From: Salarchaeum japonicum_A
GTDB taxonomy: Archaea; Halobacteriota; Halobacteria; Halobacteriales; Halobacteriaceae
NCBI RefSeq assembly: GCF_049705945.1
Contig: NZ_JBNAMV010000004.1
Location: 496,001-560,000 of the forward strand
DNA: 64,000 bases
Reading direction: 5' to 3'
In this document: positions 48,650 to 57,370 of the stretch, piece by piece
Position numbering within the stretch: the first letter of the stretch is position 1
Layout: the number at the start of each line of letters is the position of its first letter
Notes under the pieces: generated by a model
Databases searched by the model: none
The model's input: only the letters and a program-made list of their open reading frames with translations
Told to the model about the DNA's origin: nothing
Program-made: the position numbers and the translations under genes

Positions 48650-51041
48650 CGCTCTCACCTCGGCGGACGGCGTCGGCGACGCGGACGGCGGCGACGTTCT
48701 CGGCAGCGTCGTGGACGCGCACGAGGTCCGCGCCGCGGTCGGCCGCGAGTGCGGTGGCGGCGACGGTCGCATATCCACCCTCGTCCGGATAGCGGTCGAC
48801 GCGACCGAACATCGACTTGTGGCTGTGGCCGACGAGAACGGGACAGCCGAGCGCGCGGAACTCCGCGGTTCGGTCGAGGAGTTCGAAGTTCTCGCCGACG
48901 GACTTCCCGAACCCGATGCCGGGGTCGACGATGATTTTCTCCCGTGGAAGCCCGGCTTTCTCCGCGAGCAGCACGCGTTCGCGGAGGTCGTCGAGCACGT
49001 CGTCCACCACGTCGTCGTAGGTGGCGGACGCGTCGGGGTCGACGGGCGCGTGCAGCGAGTGCATCACGACGAGGGGCGCACCGTACTCCGCGGCGACGAA
49101 CCGCATCTCGGGGTCGCCGAGTCCCGTCACGTCGTTGAGGATGTCGGCGCCCGCCTCCAGCGCCGCGCGCGCGACTTCGGCCTTCATCGTGTCCACGCTC
49201 ACGAGCGCGTCGAGGTCGCTGATGCGCTCGATAACGGGGACGATGCGGTCGATTTCCTCGGACGCAGGCACGGGGTCCGCACCGGGGCGCGTGGACTCGC
49301 CGCCCACGTCGATGACGTCCACGCCGGCCGCGACGAGGTCTTCCGCGCGTTCGACGGCGTCCGCGACGGCTTCGTACTCGCCGCCGTCGTGGAACGAATC
49401 GGGCGTGACGTTCAGGATGCCCATCACGGCGGTTCCGTCGTCCCACGGGTAGTCGGTGTCGGGCGTTCCGAGGGACTCGCGGAGGTCGTCGGCGACCGCG
49501 GGGAGTCCGTCGCCGGCGTCGTCGAGGCGCTCCGTGAGCGCGTCGAGGGTCGCGCGAGTGCCGGAGAGGACGACGTCGAGGTAGTTTCCGGGTTGGCTGC
49601 GGAGCGCGGACACCGAGCACGTCCCGCCGACGGCGGTCATCAGCGTCTCCACGCGCTCCGCTTGCCCCTCGCGGAGCCGGATGGTGCGGGTGACGGCGGT
49701 GTGCTCGTCCGGATTCCCGGTGGGGGCGTCGGCGGCGTCGAGCGCGCGGGTCGCGTCGTCGCGGTCGCGGACGACGCGGGGCGTGGCGGTGCGCGTCCAG
49801 CGCCGCCGCGCCTCCGCGACGGCGTACAGCGAGCCCGTGAGAAGCACGAGGTCCTCGGAGCCTGCGGCGTCGAGTCCGGTTTCGATGGCGGATTCGACGT
49901 TCTCGACGACCCGCACGTCGTCCGTGCGGTTCTCGAAGACGCGTGCGAGCACGTCGGCGTCCTCCGCGCGCGGCGTCGCGGGTTCGCAGGTGACGACGGT
50001 GGCGGGGTCGGGGAGCGCGTCCGCCATCCCCGCGTGGTCCTTGTCGTTCATCGCGCCGAGGACGAGCACGAGGTCGTCGTAGTCGTACTCGGCGAGCGTG
50101 TCCGCGAGCGCGTCGCACGCGCCGGGGTTGTGCGCGCCGTCGAGCACGGTGAGCGGCCCGTCGTCCATCATCTCGAAGCGGCCGGGCCAGTGCGCGCCCC
50201 GGATGCCGCGCGCGATGGTTTCGGGGTCGGCGTCCGCGAGCTGGCGCGCGAGCACCGCCGCGATGCCCGCGTTCTCGGCCTGATGCGCCCCTGGATGCGG
50301 GAGGCGCGCCGACACCGACCAGTCGGAGCCAGTGATATCGACCGCGGCCTCCGCGAGGCCGACCCGGCCGCCGTAGGAGACGGTCACGTCCTCGCCGACG
50401 ACCACGACCTCGCCGGCCTGCTCGCGGACGGCGGCGAGCGCGTCGCCGGTGGCCGCGGTGACGAGCGGCCGGTCGGCGGGCGCGACGTGCGCCTTGTCCC
50501 GCGCGATTTCCGCCACGGTGTCCCCGAGCACGCTCTGGTGTTCGAGCGTCACGCTCGTCACCGCCGCCGCCGCGGGGTCGACGACGCTCGTCGCGTCGTA
50601 CTTCCCGCCGATGCCGACTTCGAGCACCGCCACGTCCACGTCCTCGCGGCCGAAGTGCCAGAGCCCCATCGCGGTCACCGCCTCGAAGAACGTCGCCGGG
50701 TCGTCCGCGGCCGCGCGCTCCACGAGATGTGGCTTCGCGTCCGCGACGAACTCGGTGAGCGCCGATTTCGACAGCTTCCGGCCGTTCACGCGGACGCGCT
50801 CGCGAACGTCGTCGAAGTGCGGTGACGTGAACAGTCCCACGTCCAGGCCCGCTTCGCGGAGGACGGATTCGAGCATCCGCGCCGTGCTCCCCTTCCCGTT
50901 CGACCCCGCGACCTGGACGTACGCCGGTCCCTCGTGGGGACGGTCGAGCGCGTCCAGCAGGTCGGCCGTCGAGTCCGTGCCCGCGCGCGGCCGGTACCGC
51001 TGGAGGTCGAGCAGGAAGTCCGCAGCCTCGTCGTATCGCAT
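48642..51041 (-). CDS. folCP: Bifunctional folylpolyglutamate synthase/dihydropteroate synthase fusion
   Basis: A 799-residue fusion. Residues 1 to about 410 form FolC, with the P-loop VQVAGSNGKGSTARML (about 42-57), a THFF-ligase Mur-like fold and LDGAHNPGACDAL. A linker domain (about 410-530) follows. From about 535 FolP begins with MGILNVTPDSFHDGG, DVIDVGGESTRPGADPV, DILNDVTG, IIVDPGIGFGKS, VGHSHKSMFG and a C-terminal RVHD, covering the pterin and pABA sites. The fusion is known in haloarchaea; it joins two steps of folate synthesis in one chain. Confidence 0.92.
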   Translation of the reverse strand: MRYDEAADFLLDLQRYRPRAGTDSTADLLDALDRPHEGPAYVQVAGSNGKGSTARMLESVLREAGLDVGLFTSPHFDDVRERVRVNGRKLSKSALTEFVADAKPHLVERAAADDPATFFEAVTAMGLWHFGREDVDVAVLEVGIGGKYDATSVVDPAAAAVTSVTLEHQSVLGDTVAEIARDKAHVAPADRPLVTAATGDALAAVREQAGEVVVVGEDVTVSYGGRVGLAEAAVDITGSDWSVSARLPHPGAHQAENAGIAAVLARQLADADPETIARGIRGAHWPGRFEMMDDGPLTVLDGAHNPGACDALADTLAEYDYDDLVLVLGAMNDKDHAGMADALPDPATVVTCEPATPRAEDADVLARVFENRTDDVRVVENVESAIETGLDAAGSEDLVLLTGSLYAVAEARRRWTRTATPRVVRDRDDATRALDAADAPTGNPDEHTAVTRTIRLREGQAERVETLMTAVGGTCSVSALRSQPGNYLDVVLSGTRATLDALTERLDDAGDGLPAVADDLRESLGTPDTDYPWDDGTAVMGILNVTPDSFHDGGEYEAVADAVERAEDLVAAGVDVIDVGGESTRPGADPVPASEEIDRIVPVIERISDLDALVSVDTMKAEVARAALEAGADILNDVTGLGDPEMRFVAAEYGAPLVVMHSLHAPVDPDASATYDDVVDDVLDDLRERVLLAEKAGLPREKIIVDPGIGFGKSVGENFELLDRTAEFRALGCPVLVGHSHKSMFGRVDRYPDEGGYATVAATALAADRGADLVRVHDAAENVAAVRVADAVRRGESDE

Positions 51042-51108
51042 ACACCGAGAACTCAGCGGGCGGCCGCAAATGCGTGTCGAATCCGCGACCCGCGGTCGAA
51101 CGAGAATG

Positions 51109-51732
51109 TCAAGATGTGAGGGAGGTGAGGATGCCGAGAAGCGCGCCGGCGACGACGACGAGGCCGGCGACGATGGTGACCGTGACACCGACTCCGGGCG
51201 AGACGGCGGCGACCGACACGTCGTTGCCGTGAACCTGGATAGTCCCCATGGTGTACGTGCTCGAAAGGGTGGATTGCACCACGACACTGACGTAGGTGAT
51301 GCCAGCACCGCCGAGACCGGCGAGGAGCATAGTCAGCCATCCGAACCCTCGACCCCAGGTGGCTACCGACAGGAACGTCACGATTGCCGCGGCAGCGAGG
51401 AGGGGCGTGCCGAACGGCGTGGCGAGTGCGTCGACACTCTGCCCGCCCGTTCTCGCGGTCACCCAGGGGAGGAAGGCGCTGATACCAGCGAGGACGCCGC
51501 CACCGACGGCGAGGAGTTGCGTTCTCCGCCACCGCGAGGAGGACGACTGCGTCGCGGAAGCCGTGTCGGGGGGTGGCGTGGACTCGCGCCCGCCCGCCCC
51601 GTCGTGCTCCGTGTCGGTCTCGGCGGTGCGACCGTCGTCCTCGGACGGTTCCGCGAGCGGTTCGCCACACTGCGGGCAGTACTCACTGTTCTCCGGAGAC
51701 GGTATCTCAGCCCCACATTCACGACAATACAT
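51109..51732 (-). CDS. Zinc-ribbon membrane protein
   Basis: A 207-residue protein. The N-terminal zinc ribbon has CREC and CPQC pairs (MYCRECGAEIP...YCPQCGEPL). An acidic/Ser/Thr linker (about 28-68) follows, then about four hydrophobic helices (from LLAVGGGVLAGISAFLPW to VTIVAGLVVVAGALLGIL). It is a haloarchaeal zinc-ribbon plus membrane arrangement of unknown function. Its codon bias is weaker than in the flanking genes. It lies 67 nt upstream of folCP. Confidence 0.65.
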   Translation of the reverse strand: MYCRECGAEIPSPENSEYCPQCGEPLAEPSEDDGRTAETDTEHDGAGGRESTPPPDTASATQSSSSRWRRTQLLAVGGGVLAGISAFLPWVTARTGGQSVDALATPFGTPLLAAAAIVTFLSVATWGRGFGWLTMLLAGLGGAGITYVSVVVQSTLSSTYTMGTIQVHGNDVSVAAVSPGVGVTVTIVAGLVVVAGALLGILTSLTS

Positions 51733-51806
51733 AACACGACACACTGACAGGTCAAGGGGCAAATAAGTATTCCCGGCCGCTCGTCGCTGCCCGCTTCGCC
51801 GTAGCG

Positions 51807-53381
51807 TCAGTCGTGGCGGAACGCGCGGTTTCCGGTGAACACCATCGCGATATCGTGGTCGTTCGCGGCTTCGATGACGTCGTCATCGTTCACGCTGCCG
51901 CCGGGCTGAATCACCGCTTCGATGCCGGCGTCGGCGGCTTCCTCGATGCCGTCGGGGAACGGAAAGAAGGCGTCGGACGCCATCACCGCGCCGTCGGCGG
52001 ACTTGCCTTCGGCGTGTTCGTCGGCCTTCATCGCGGCGAGTCGGACGGCGTCGACGCGGGAAACCTGTCCCATGCCGATGCCGACGGTTTCGGTACCCTG
52101 CGCGAACAGGATGGCGTTCGACTTCACGTGCTTGATAGTCTGCCACGCGAACAGCATCGACTCGACCTGCGCATCAGTTGGTTCTCGGTCGGTGACGACC
52201 TCCAGGTCGTCGGCGGTGAGGGACTGGCGGTCGCGTTCCTGGACGAGGCGGCCGCCCGTCAGGGGTTTCTCGGTGAAGCGCTCGCTGTACCCGTCGAGAC
52301 TCCCGACGTCGAGCACGCGGAGGTTCTTCTTGTCCGTGAGCACGTCGAGCGCGGCGTCGGTGTAGCCGGGCGCGACGACGACTTCCTTGAAGGAGTCGAT
52401 TAATTGTTCGGCGGTGTCGGCGTCGCACTCGCGGTTGAGCGCGACGATACCGCCGAAGGCGCTCATCGAGTCGGTGGAGAGCGCGTCCGCGTACGCGTCG
52501 CTGAGTGTGTCGGCGGTCGCGCAGCCAGCAGGATTCGTGTGCTTGATGACGGCGGCGGCCGGGTCGTCGAACTCCTTGATGAGGTCGAGCGCGCCGTCCG
52601 CGTCGTTGTAGTTGTTGTAGGAGAGAGCCTTCGCGCCCTCGTTCAACTGGGGTGCGCCGACGACACTGGCTTCGGATGTCGTGCGGTCGCGGTAGACGGC
52701 GGCGTCCTGGTGGGGGTTCTCGCCGTACCGGAGTTCGCTGTAGCGGTCGTCGGAGACGAGGCGGCGGACGGGGAAGTCGCCGGACGCGTCCGCGGGCACG
52801 CTCACGTCGCCGTCCTCGACGGTGAGGTCGCCGTCGTGGAACCACTGGACTGCGCGCGGGTACGCCTCGAACTCGGCGTCGTGGAGCACGCGCTCCTTGA
52901 GGGCTTGCGCGTCGTCGTCGTCGAACACGGGCACGGGTTCCTGGGTGACGATGGGGCCACCGTCCACGTCCTCGGTGACGACGTGCACGGTGCAGCCGGT
53001 GACGCGAACGCCCGCGTCCACCACCTGCTGGTGGGCGTTCATCCCGTCGAACGCGGGGAGGAGACTCGGGTGGACGTTCAGCGTCAGCGGCGCGTCGTCG
53101 AGGAACGTGTCAGTGAGCACCCGCATGTAGCCGTCGAGGCAGACGAGGTCGACGTCGTAGTCGGCGAGCGCGTCGAGCACGCGTTCCTCGTGGGATTCGC
53201 GGGACTCGCCCTCCTCGCGTTCGACGACTTCTGTCGGGCTGCCGCGTTCCGCGGCGGCGTCCAGAACGGGCGCGTCGGCGTGGTTCGTGAGGACGACGCC
53301 GAGCGACACGTCGTCGAGCGTGTCGGCGATATTCCGGAGGTTGCGGCCGCGGTTCCCGGCGAGACCGGCAATGGTGGTCAT
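51807..53381 (-). CDS. purH: PurN-PurH fusion: GAR formyltransferase/AICAR formyltransferase
   Basis: A 524-residue fusion. Residues 1 to about 190 are PurN, with the nucleotide-binding start GLAGNRGRNLRN, LNVHPSLLPAFDGMNAHQQ (catalytic Asn-x-His) and DGGPIVTQEPV (catalytic Asp). From about 195 it is the AICAR formyltransferase part of PurH (YGENPHQDAA, IKHTNPAGCAT, SVNDDDVIEAAND). The IMP cyclohydrolase domain usual at the PurH N-terminus is absent; archaea use PurO for that step. It uses formyltetrahydrofolate twice in purine synthesis. A CAATTACTTTG promoter element lies about 26 nt before the ATG. PurB is divergent. Confidence 0.9.
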   Translation of the reverse strand: MTTIAGLAGNRGRNLRNIADTLDDVSLGVVLTNHADAPVLDAAAERGSPTEVVEREEGESRESHEERVLDALADYDVDLVCLDGYMRVLTDTFLDDAPLTLNVHPSLLPAFDGMNAHQQVVDAGVRVTGCTVHVVTEDVDGGPIVTQEPVPVFDDDDAQALKERVLHDAEFEAYPRAVQWFHDGDLTVEDGDVSVPADASGDFPVRRLVSDDRYSELRYGENPHQDAAVYRDRTTSEASVVGAPQLNEGAKALSYNNYNDADGALDLIKEFDDPAAAVIKHTNPAGCATADTLSDAYADALSTDSMSAFGGIVALNRECDADTAEQLIDSFKEVVVAPGYTDAALDVLTDKKNLRVLDVGSLDGYSERFTEKPLTGGRLVQERDRQSLTADDLEVVTDREPTDAQVESMLFAWQTIKHVKSNAILFAQGTETVGIGMGQVSRVDAVRLAAMKADEHAEGKSADGAVMASDAFFPFPDGIEEAADAGIEAVIQPGGSVNDDDVIEAANDHDIAMVFTGNRAFRHD

Positions 53382-53402
53382 GCGTGAGTCCGGGCGCGCG
53401 CG

Positions 53403-53419
53403 CCGCAAAGTAATTGCGG
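53403..53419 (-). promoter_or_regulatory. Promoter and inverted repeat upstream of purNH
   Basis: CCGCAA (53403-53408) and TTGCGG (53414-53419) form a 6-bp inverted repeat around the TATA-like ATTACTTTG of the purNH gene (minus strand). It lies 22-38 nt before the ATG at 53381. Confidence 0.45.
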
Positions 53420-53543
53420 TTCCACGTCGCGAGGTATGCAGGGATGCGGATAGAAACGCCGGCTCTTCGACCGTTCTGGGAGTGTTGTATGCACTCTCGT
53501 GCGGTTTCGACACGCCTTTGACGGGCGGGCGTCACCCTCCGCC

Positions 53544-54914
53544 ATGAACCCGCTGTACGCCGTGAGTCCGCTCGACGGCCGCTACGCCGGTCGAACCCGC
53601 CCGCTCGCCGAGCACGCGAGCGAAGCCGCGTTGATGCGCGCCCGCGTCGAAGTCGAAGTCGAGTACCTGCTCGCGCTCGCCGACCTGGACGCGGTGCCGC
53701 TGTCGTTCACGGACGACGAGGTGGCGGCGCTCCGCGACCGCTACGACGCGTTCGACGAGTCGGACGCCGAACTCATCAAACAGATCGAGACGGAGGGCTA
53801 CGGCGAGTATTCCGCGACGAACCACGACGTGAAGGCCGTGGAGTACTTCGTCCGCGAGGGCGCGCCGGAGCGCTCGCACTCCTGGATTCACTTCGGCCTG
53901 ACGAGCGAGGACGTGAACAACCTCGCGTACCGCCTGCTCGTCCAGCCCGCCGTCGAGGACGTGCTGGTGCCCGAACTCCGCGCCGTCCGGGACGAACTCG
54001 TGGCGATGGCGCACGAGCACGCGGACGTGCCGATGCTCGCGCGGACGCACGGCCAGCCCGCGACGCCGACGACGTTCGGGAAGGAGATGGCGGTGTACGC
54101 CAGCCGACTGGGTCGCGCGCTCGGCCGCGTCCACGACGCCGTCGAAGGACTAGAAGGGAAGCTAGCGGGCGCGTCCGGAACGTACGCCGCGCACCGCGCC
54201 GCCTACCCCGACGTGGACTGGCGCGCGTTCAGCCGCGAGTTCGTGCACGAACTCGGCCTCCGGCACGCGAGCCACGTCACCCAGGTGAACCCGAGCGACG
54301 ACCTCGCCGAACTGTTCGACGCGCTCGGCGGCGTGAACGACGTGTTCCTCGACCTCGACCGCGACGCCTGGCGCTACGTCTCCGATAAATACCTCGGGCA
54401 GGACGCCGCGACGGGCGAGACGGGGAGTTCGACGATGCCGCACAAGGTCAACCCCATCGACTTCGAGAACAGCGAGGGCAACCTCTCGAAGGCGAACTCG
54501 GACCTCGACTTCCTCGGGGACTACCTGACGAAGAGCCGCCTCCAGCGCGACCTCTCCGACTCCACGGTGAAGCGCAACATCGGAAGCGCGTTCGCACACT
54601 GCCTCATCGGCTACCTGAAACTCGGAGACGGCCTCAAAACGGTGGCACCGAACCCCGAAGTAATGCGCGGGGAATTGGACGACACCCCGGAAGTCATCGG
54701 GGAAGCCGTGCAGACCATCCTCCGCCGGGAGGGACACAGCGACGCCTACGAGCGCGTGAAGGCGCTGACGCGCGGCCGGCGAGTGACCATTGAGGACTTC
54801 CACGAGCTGTTCCGCGACCTCGACGTGTCCGAGTCCGTGCAGGAGGAACTGCTCGCGCTCACGCCCGCGTCGTACACGGGCTACGGTGCTGAGCTGGCGC
54901 GAGACGTGGAGTAG
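53544..54914 (+). CDS. purB: Adenylosuccinate lyase
   Basis: A 456-residue fumarase/aspartase-superfamily enzyme acting at two purine steps: SAICAR to AICAR and adenylosuccinate to AMP. Typical sequence: YAVSPLDGRYAGRTRPLAEHASE at the N-terminus, HDVKAVEYFVREGAPERSHSWIHFGLTSEDVNNL, LARTHGQPATPTTFGKEMAVY, and the signature GSSTMPHKVNPIDFENSEG with the catalytic Ser/His region. Length is normal. ATG 53544 is chosen by the conserved start. It is divergent from purNH (162-bp gap). Confidence 0.95.
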   Translation: MNPLYAVSPLDGRYAGRTRPLAEHASEAALMRARVEVEVEYLLALADLDAVPLSFTDDEVAALRDRYDAFDESDAELIKQIETEGYGEYSATNHDVKAVEYFVREGAPERSHSWIHFGLTSEDVNNLAYRLLVQPAVEDVLVPELRAVRDELVAMAHEHADVPMLARTHGQPATPTTFGKEMAVYASRLGRALGRVHDAVEGLEGKLAGASGTYAAHRAAYPDVDWRAFSREFVHELGLRHASHVTQVNPSDDLAELFDALGGVNDVFLDLDRDAWRYVSDKYLGQDAATGETGSSTMPHKVNPIDFENSEGNLSKANSDLDFLGDYLTKSRLQRDLSDSTVKRNIGSAFAHCLIGYLKLGDGLKTVAPNPEVMRGELDDTPEVIGEAVQTILRREGHSDAYERVKALTRGRRVTIEDFHELFRDLDVSESVQEELLALTPASYTGYGAELARDVE

Positions 54915-55399
54915 CGCGCCGCGGCGACGGCCACGACAGCGGGGCCAAATAGTACGAAAAGGGAGAACGCGGTCCAGCCGACGAGAGCGGTGGTTCCGGT
55001 GGCGAAGGTGAGGTTGTACCGGGCGAACCCGCCGGGTGCGATGAAGACGAGCGCTGCCGCGTACAGGGAGGGCGGCCAGCCGAGTGCGGCGTACGGCGCG
55101 CCGTTCCGGACGCCGCCGACGCGTTCCGCGAGCGTGCTGGCGAGGACAAGTGGGACGGCCGCGCCGGCGGCGAATACGAGGAGGCAGACGAGGAGTACGA
55201 CGAGTCCGGCGGATATGCCGGCCATGACGCCTGCCGCGACGGCGACGACCGCGGCGAGGCCGAGAACGCCCGTGAGCAGGTGGTAGAGCGCGCCGCGCAC
55301 GCCCCCGAGGTACTCGCGGAGCCGGAAGGCCGCAAGGACGACGGGGCCGGAGAGCGCGACGAGCGCCGCGCCAGCGAGCAGGAGGAACGTACCGAACAT
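54881..55399 (-). CDS. Predicted membrane protein, unknown function
   Basis: A 172-residue hydrophobic protein with five or six transmembrane helices, for example FLLLAGAALVALSGPVVLAAF at the N-terminus and TTALVGWTAFSLFVLFGPAV near the end. Low-complexity composition; no family recognised. The 3' end overlaps purB by 34 nt on the other strand. Confidence 0.5.
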   Translation of the reverse strand: MFGTFLLLAGAALVALSGPVVLAAFRLREYLGGVRGALYHLLTGVLGLAAVVAVAAGVMAGISAGLVVLLVCLLVFAAGAAVPLVLASTLAERVGGVRNGAPYAALGWPPSLYAAALVFIAPGGFARYNLTFATGTTALVGWTAFSLFVLFGPAVVAVAAARYSTSRASSAP

Positions 55400-55506
55400 G
55401 GCGTCCGGTACGCGCGAGGGGGCCGTGAATCCTCCGAGGAATGAACTCCGTGCCCGTTTCCGGTAGTTCCGGAGCGACTAAGCCCGCGTGTGGGAAGAAC
55501 TGACGT

Positions 55507-56661
55507 ATGGATTTCGAGCTATCCGACGAGCAGGAGGCGATTCGGGAGGAAGTCCGGCGGTTCGCCGAGAACGAAATCGCGCCGGTCGCCACCGAGTACG
55601 ACGTGGAGGAGAAGTACCCCCACGACGTCATGGAGAAGGCCGCGGAGATGGGATTGACGGGCTCCAGCATCCCCATCGAGTACGGCGGCGCGGGCTACAC
55701 GCCGCTCGAAAACGCCATCATCATCGAGGAACTGTTCAGTTACGACCCGGGTATCGCGCTCTCCATCACGAGCGCGGCGTTCGGCGCGGACACCATCCGC
55801 GAGTTCGGGACTGACGAACAGAAGGAGAAGTACCTCACTCCGATCGCGGAGGGCGACGCGGTCATGGGCACCGCCATCAGCGAACCGGACACGGGCAGCG
55901 ACGTGTCCGCCGTCTCCACGCGCGCCGAGAAGGACGGCGACGAGTACGTCCTGAACGGGAACAAGATGTGGATCACGAACGGTTCCGTGGGCGATTACTT
56001 CGTCGTGATGTGCAAGACGGACCCCGACGCGGACGACCGGTACTCGGGCTTCAGCCAGATTATCGTGGAGTCCGACCGCGACGGCTTCAGTTCGGAGAAA
56101 ATCACGGGCAAACTCGGCATTCGCGCGAGCGACACCGCGGAACTCATCTTCGACGACGTGCGCGTCCCCGAGGAGAACCTCGTGGGCACGGAAGGCATGG
56201 GGTTCCTGCAGTTGATGCAGTTCTTCGACGAGACGCGGACAATGGTCGCCGCGCAGGCAGTCGGCATCGCGAAGGGCGCGTGCGAGCGAGCGCTCGACTA
56301 CGCCCAAGAGCGCGAGCAGTTCGGGAAGTCCATCGGCGAGTTCCAGGCCATCCAGCACAAGCTCTCCGAGATGCACACGAAGACCGAGGCCGCGCGCAAT
56401 CTCACGTACAAGTCCGCGTGGAGCGTGGACAACGCGGACGACCAGCTCACCGCGCTCGCGTCGATGGCGAAGGAGTTCGCGTCGAAGACCGCCGTCGAGT
56501 GCGCGGACGAAGCCGTCCAGATTCACGGCGGCGCGGGCTACGTCAACGACTTCGACGTGGAACGGCTCTACCGTGACGCGAAAATCACCCAGATTTACGA
56601 GGGGACGACTGAGATTCAGAAGAACATCATCGCGCGCGAACTGATGGGGAAGGGCTTCTAG
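55507..56661 (+). CDS. Acyl-CoA dehydrogenase
   Basis: A 384-residue flavoenzyme carrying out the first oxidation of acyl-CoA. The FAD and substrate motif MGTAISEPDTGSDVSAV (about 119-135) is the ACAD signature 1. MWITNGSVGDYFVVM, and the C-terminal IYEGTTEIQKNIIARELMGKGF with the family's conserved glutamate (Y-E-G-T), are typical. Length matches (380-390). A GACTAAGCC element about 27 nt before the ATG is a candidate TATA box. No other beta-oxidation gene is adjacent. Confidence 0.92.
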   Translation: MDFELSDEQEAIREEVRRFAENEIAPVATEYDVEEKYPHDVMEKAAEMGLTGSSIPIEYGGAGYTPLENAIIIEELFSYDPGIALSITSAAFGADTIREFGTDEQKEKYLTPIAEGDAVMGTAISEPDTGSDVSAVSTRAEKDGDEYVLNGNKMWITNGSVGDYFVVMCKTDPDADDRYSGFSQIIVESDRDGFSSEKITGKLGIRASDTAELIFDDVRVPEENLVGTEGMGFLQLMQFFDETRTMVAAQAVGIAKGACERALDYAQEREQFGKSIGEFQAIQHKLSEMHTKTEAARNLTYKSAWSVDNADDQLTALASMAKEFASKTAVECADEAVQIHGGAGYVNDFDVERLYRDAKITQIYEGTTEIQKNIIARELMGKGF

Positions 56662-56855
56662 TCCGCGTCGGGCGCGAAGACGTCCTCTATTCTGCAGTCG
56701 AAGTGGTCGGCGAGCGCGAACGCGAGTTCGAGCGAGGGGTCGTAGCGGTCGCGTTCGATGGCGTTGATGGTCTGTCGGGTGACGCCGACGGCGTCGGCGA
56801 GGTCAGACTGACTGAGGCCTGCTTCCTGTCGTCGTTCGGGGAGGTCGTTCTTCAT
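56658..56855 (-). CDS. XRE-type helix-turn-helix transcriptional regulator
   Basis: A 65-residue single-domain regulator: LPERRQEAGLSQSDLADAVGVTRQTINAIERDRYDPSLELAFALADHF. The recognition helix is VTRQTINAIERD. The form is typical of small YgzD-like regulators found with DUF2178 membrane proteins. Its start overlaps the stop of the membrane gene by 4 nt (ATGA), so they are one operon. It may bind the double palindrome at 57274-57308 and regulate its own operon. Confidence 0.85.
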   Translation of the reverse strand: MKNDLPERRQEAGLSQSDLADAVGVTRQTINAIERDRYDPSLELAFALADHFDCRIEDVFAPDAD

Positions 56856-57271
56856 CGGCGGTGTTTGACGATTCCGAGGGAGACCCCGTAGAGCAGGAAG
56901 AGCGCGGACGCGGCCCAGATGGCGCCCCAGACGGTTCCGGTGAGTTCGACGTGCCCGCTCTCGTCGAGGACGTAGAGCGCGGGGATGACGGTGAGCCCGA
57001 CCATCATGGTGAGCCCCATCGTCAGGCCGCTCGCGCGGTTGTGGAGGGCGTTGTCGCGTTCGTCCTGCAGGGGCGCGTCGCTCAGTTTCGGCGCGAGGAC
57101 GGCGATACTACCGCCGACCCAGCAGCCGAGCAGGTAGACGACGGTTCCGGCTAGCTGCTGGCCGACCAGCATGCCCGCGAACAGCCCGACGATACCGGTT
57201 CCGACGATTGCGTAGACGATTCGTTCGTACGTGCGACGGGTGAGTCCCGTCGTGTTCTGGGACACCGACAT
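56852..57271 (-). CDS. DUF2178 family membrane protein
   Basis: A 139-residue protein with four hydrophobic helices (about 18-33, 38-55, 83-100 and 113-133) and a central charged loop SDAPLQDERDNALHNRASG, the conserved D-E-R motif of DUF2178. It is the first gene of an operon with the XRE regulator. The pair is a common arrangement in bacteria and archaea (a small membrane protein plus an HTH regulator), but the signal and role are unknown. Its start codon is 2 nt from a tandem palindromic site. Confidence 0.75.
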   Translation of the reverse strand: MSVSQNTTGLTRRTYERIVYAIVGTGIVGLFAGMLVGQQLAGTVVYLLGCWVGGSIAVLAPKLSDAPLQDERDNALHNRASGLTMGLTMMVGLTVIPALYVLDESGHVELTGTVWGAIWAASALFLLYGVSLGIVKHRR

Positions 57272-57273
57272 AG

Positions 57274-57308
57274 TGTAAAGCCTCCTTTACAGTAAAGCGT
57301 ACTTTACA
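57274..57308 (-). promoter_or_regulatory. Tandem palindromic operator before the DUF2178-XRE operon
   Basis: Two adjacent palindromes share the core GTAAAG-N4-CTTTAC: TGTAAAG-CCTC-CTTTACA (57274-57291) and AGTAAAG-CGTA-CTTTACA (57291-57308). They sit 17 bp apart and start 2 nt before the ATG (minus strand). For a leaderless transcript the TATA box would fall at about 57295-57300, inside the second palindrome. Binding would directly block transcription. The XRE protein encoded in the operon is the obvious candidate ligand. Confidence 0.75.
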
Positions 57309-57325
57309 CTCGGGTTTAGTTCTTT

Positions 57326-57345
57326 CCCCGGCCGCGGGGTTTTTC
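57326..57345 (+). terminator. Short hairpin with T-run in the leader of the SLC13 gene
   Basis: CCCCG/CGGGG (57326-57330 and 57335-57339, 4-nt loop) is followed directly by TTTTTC. It resembles a small terminator or attenuator stem 25-45 nt before the SLC13 start; it may be chance given the GC content. Confidence 0.3.
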
Positions 57346-57370
57346 TCGATATCGGGAGACGGGAGACGTG

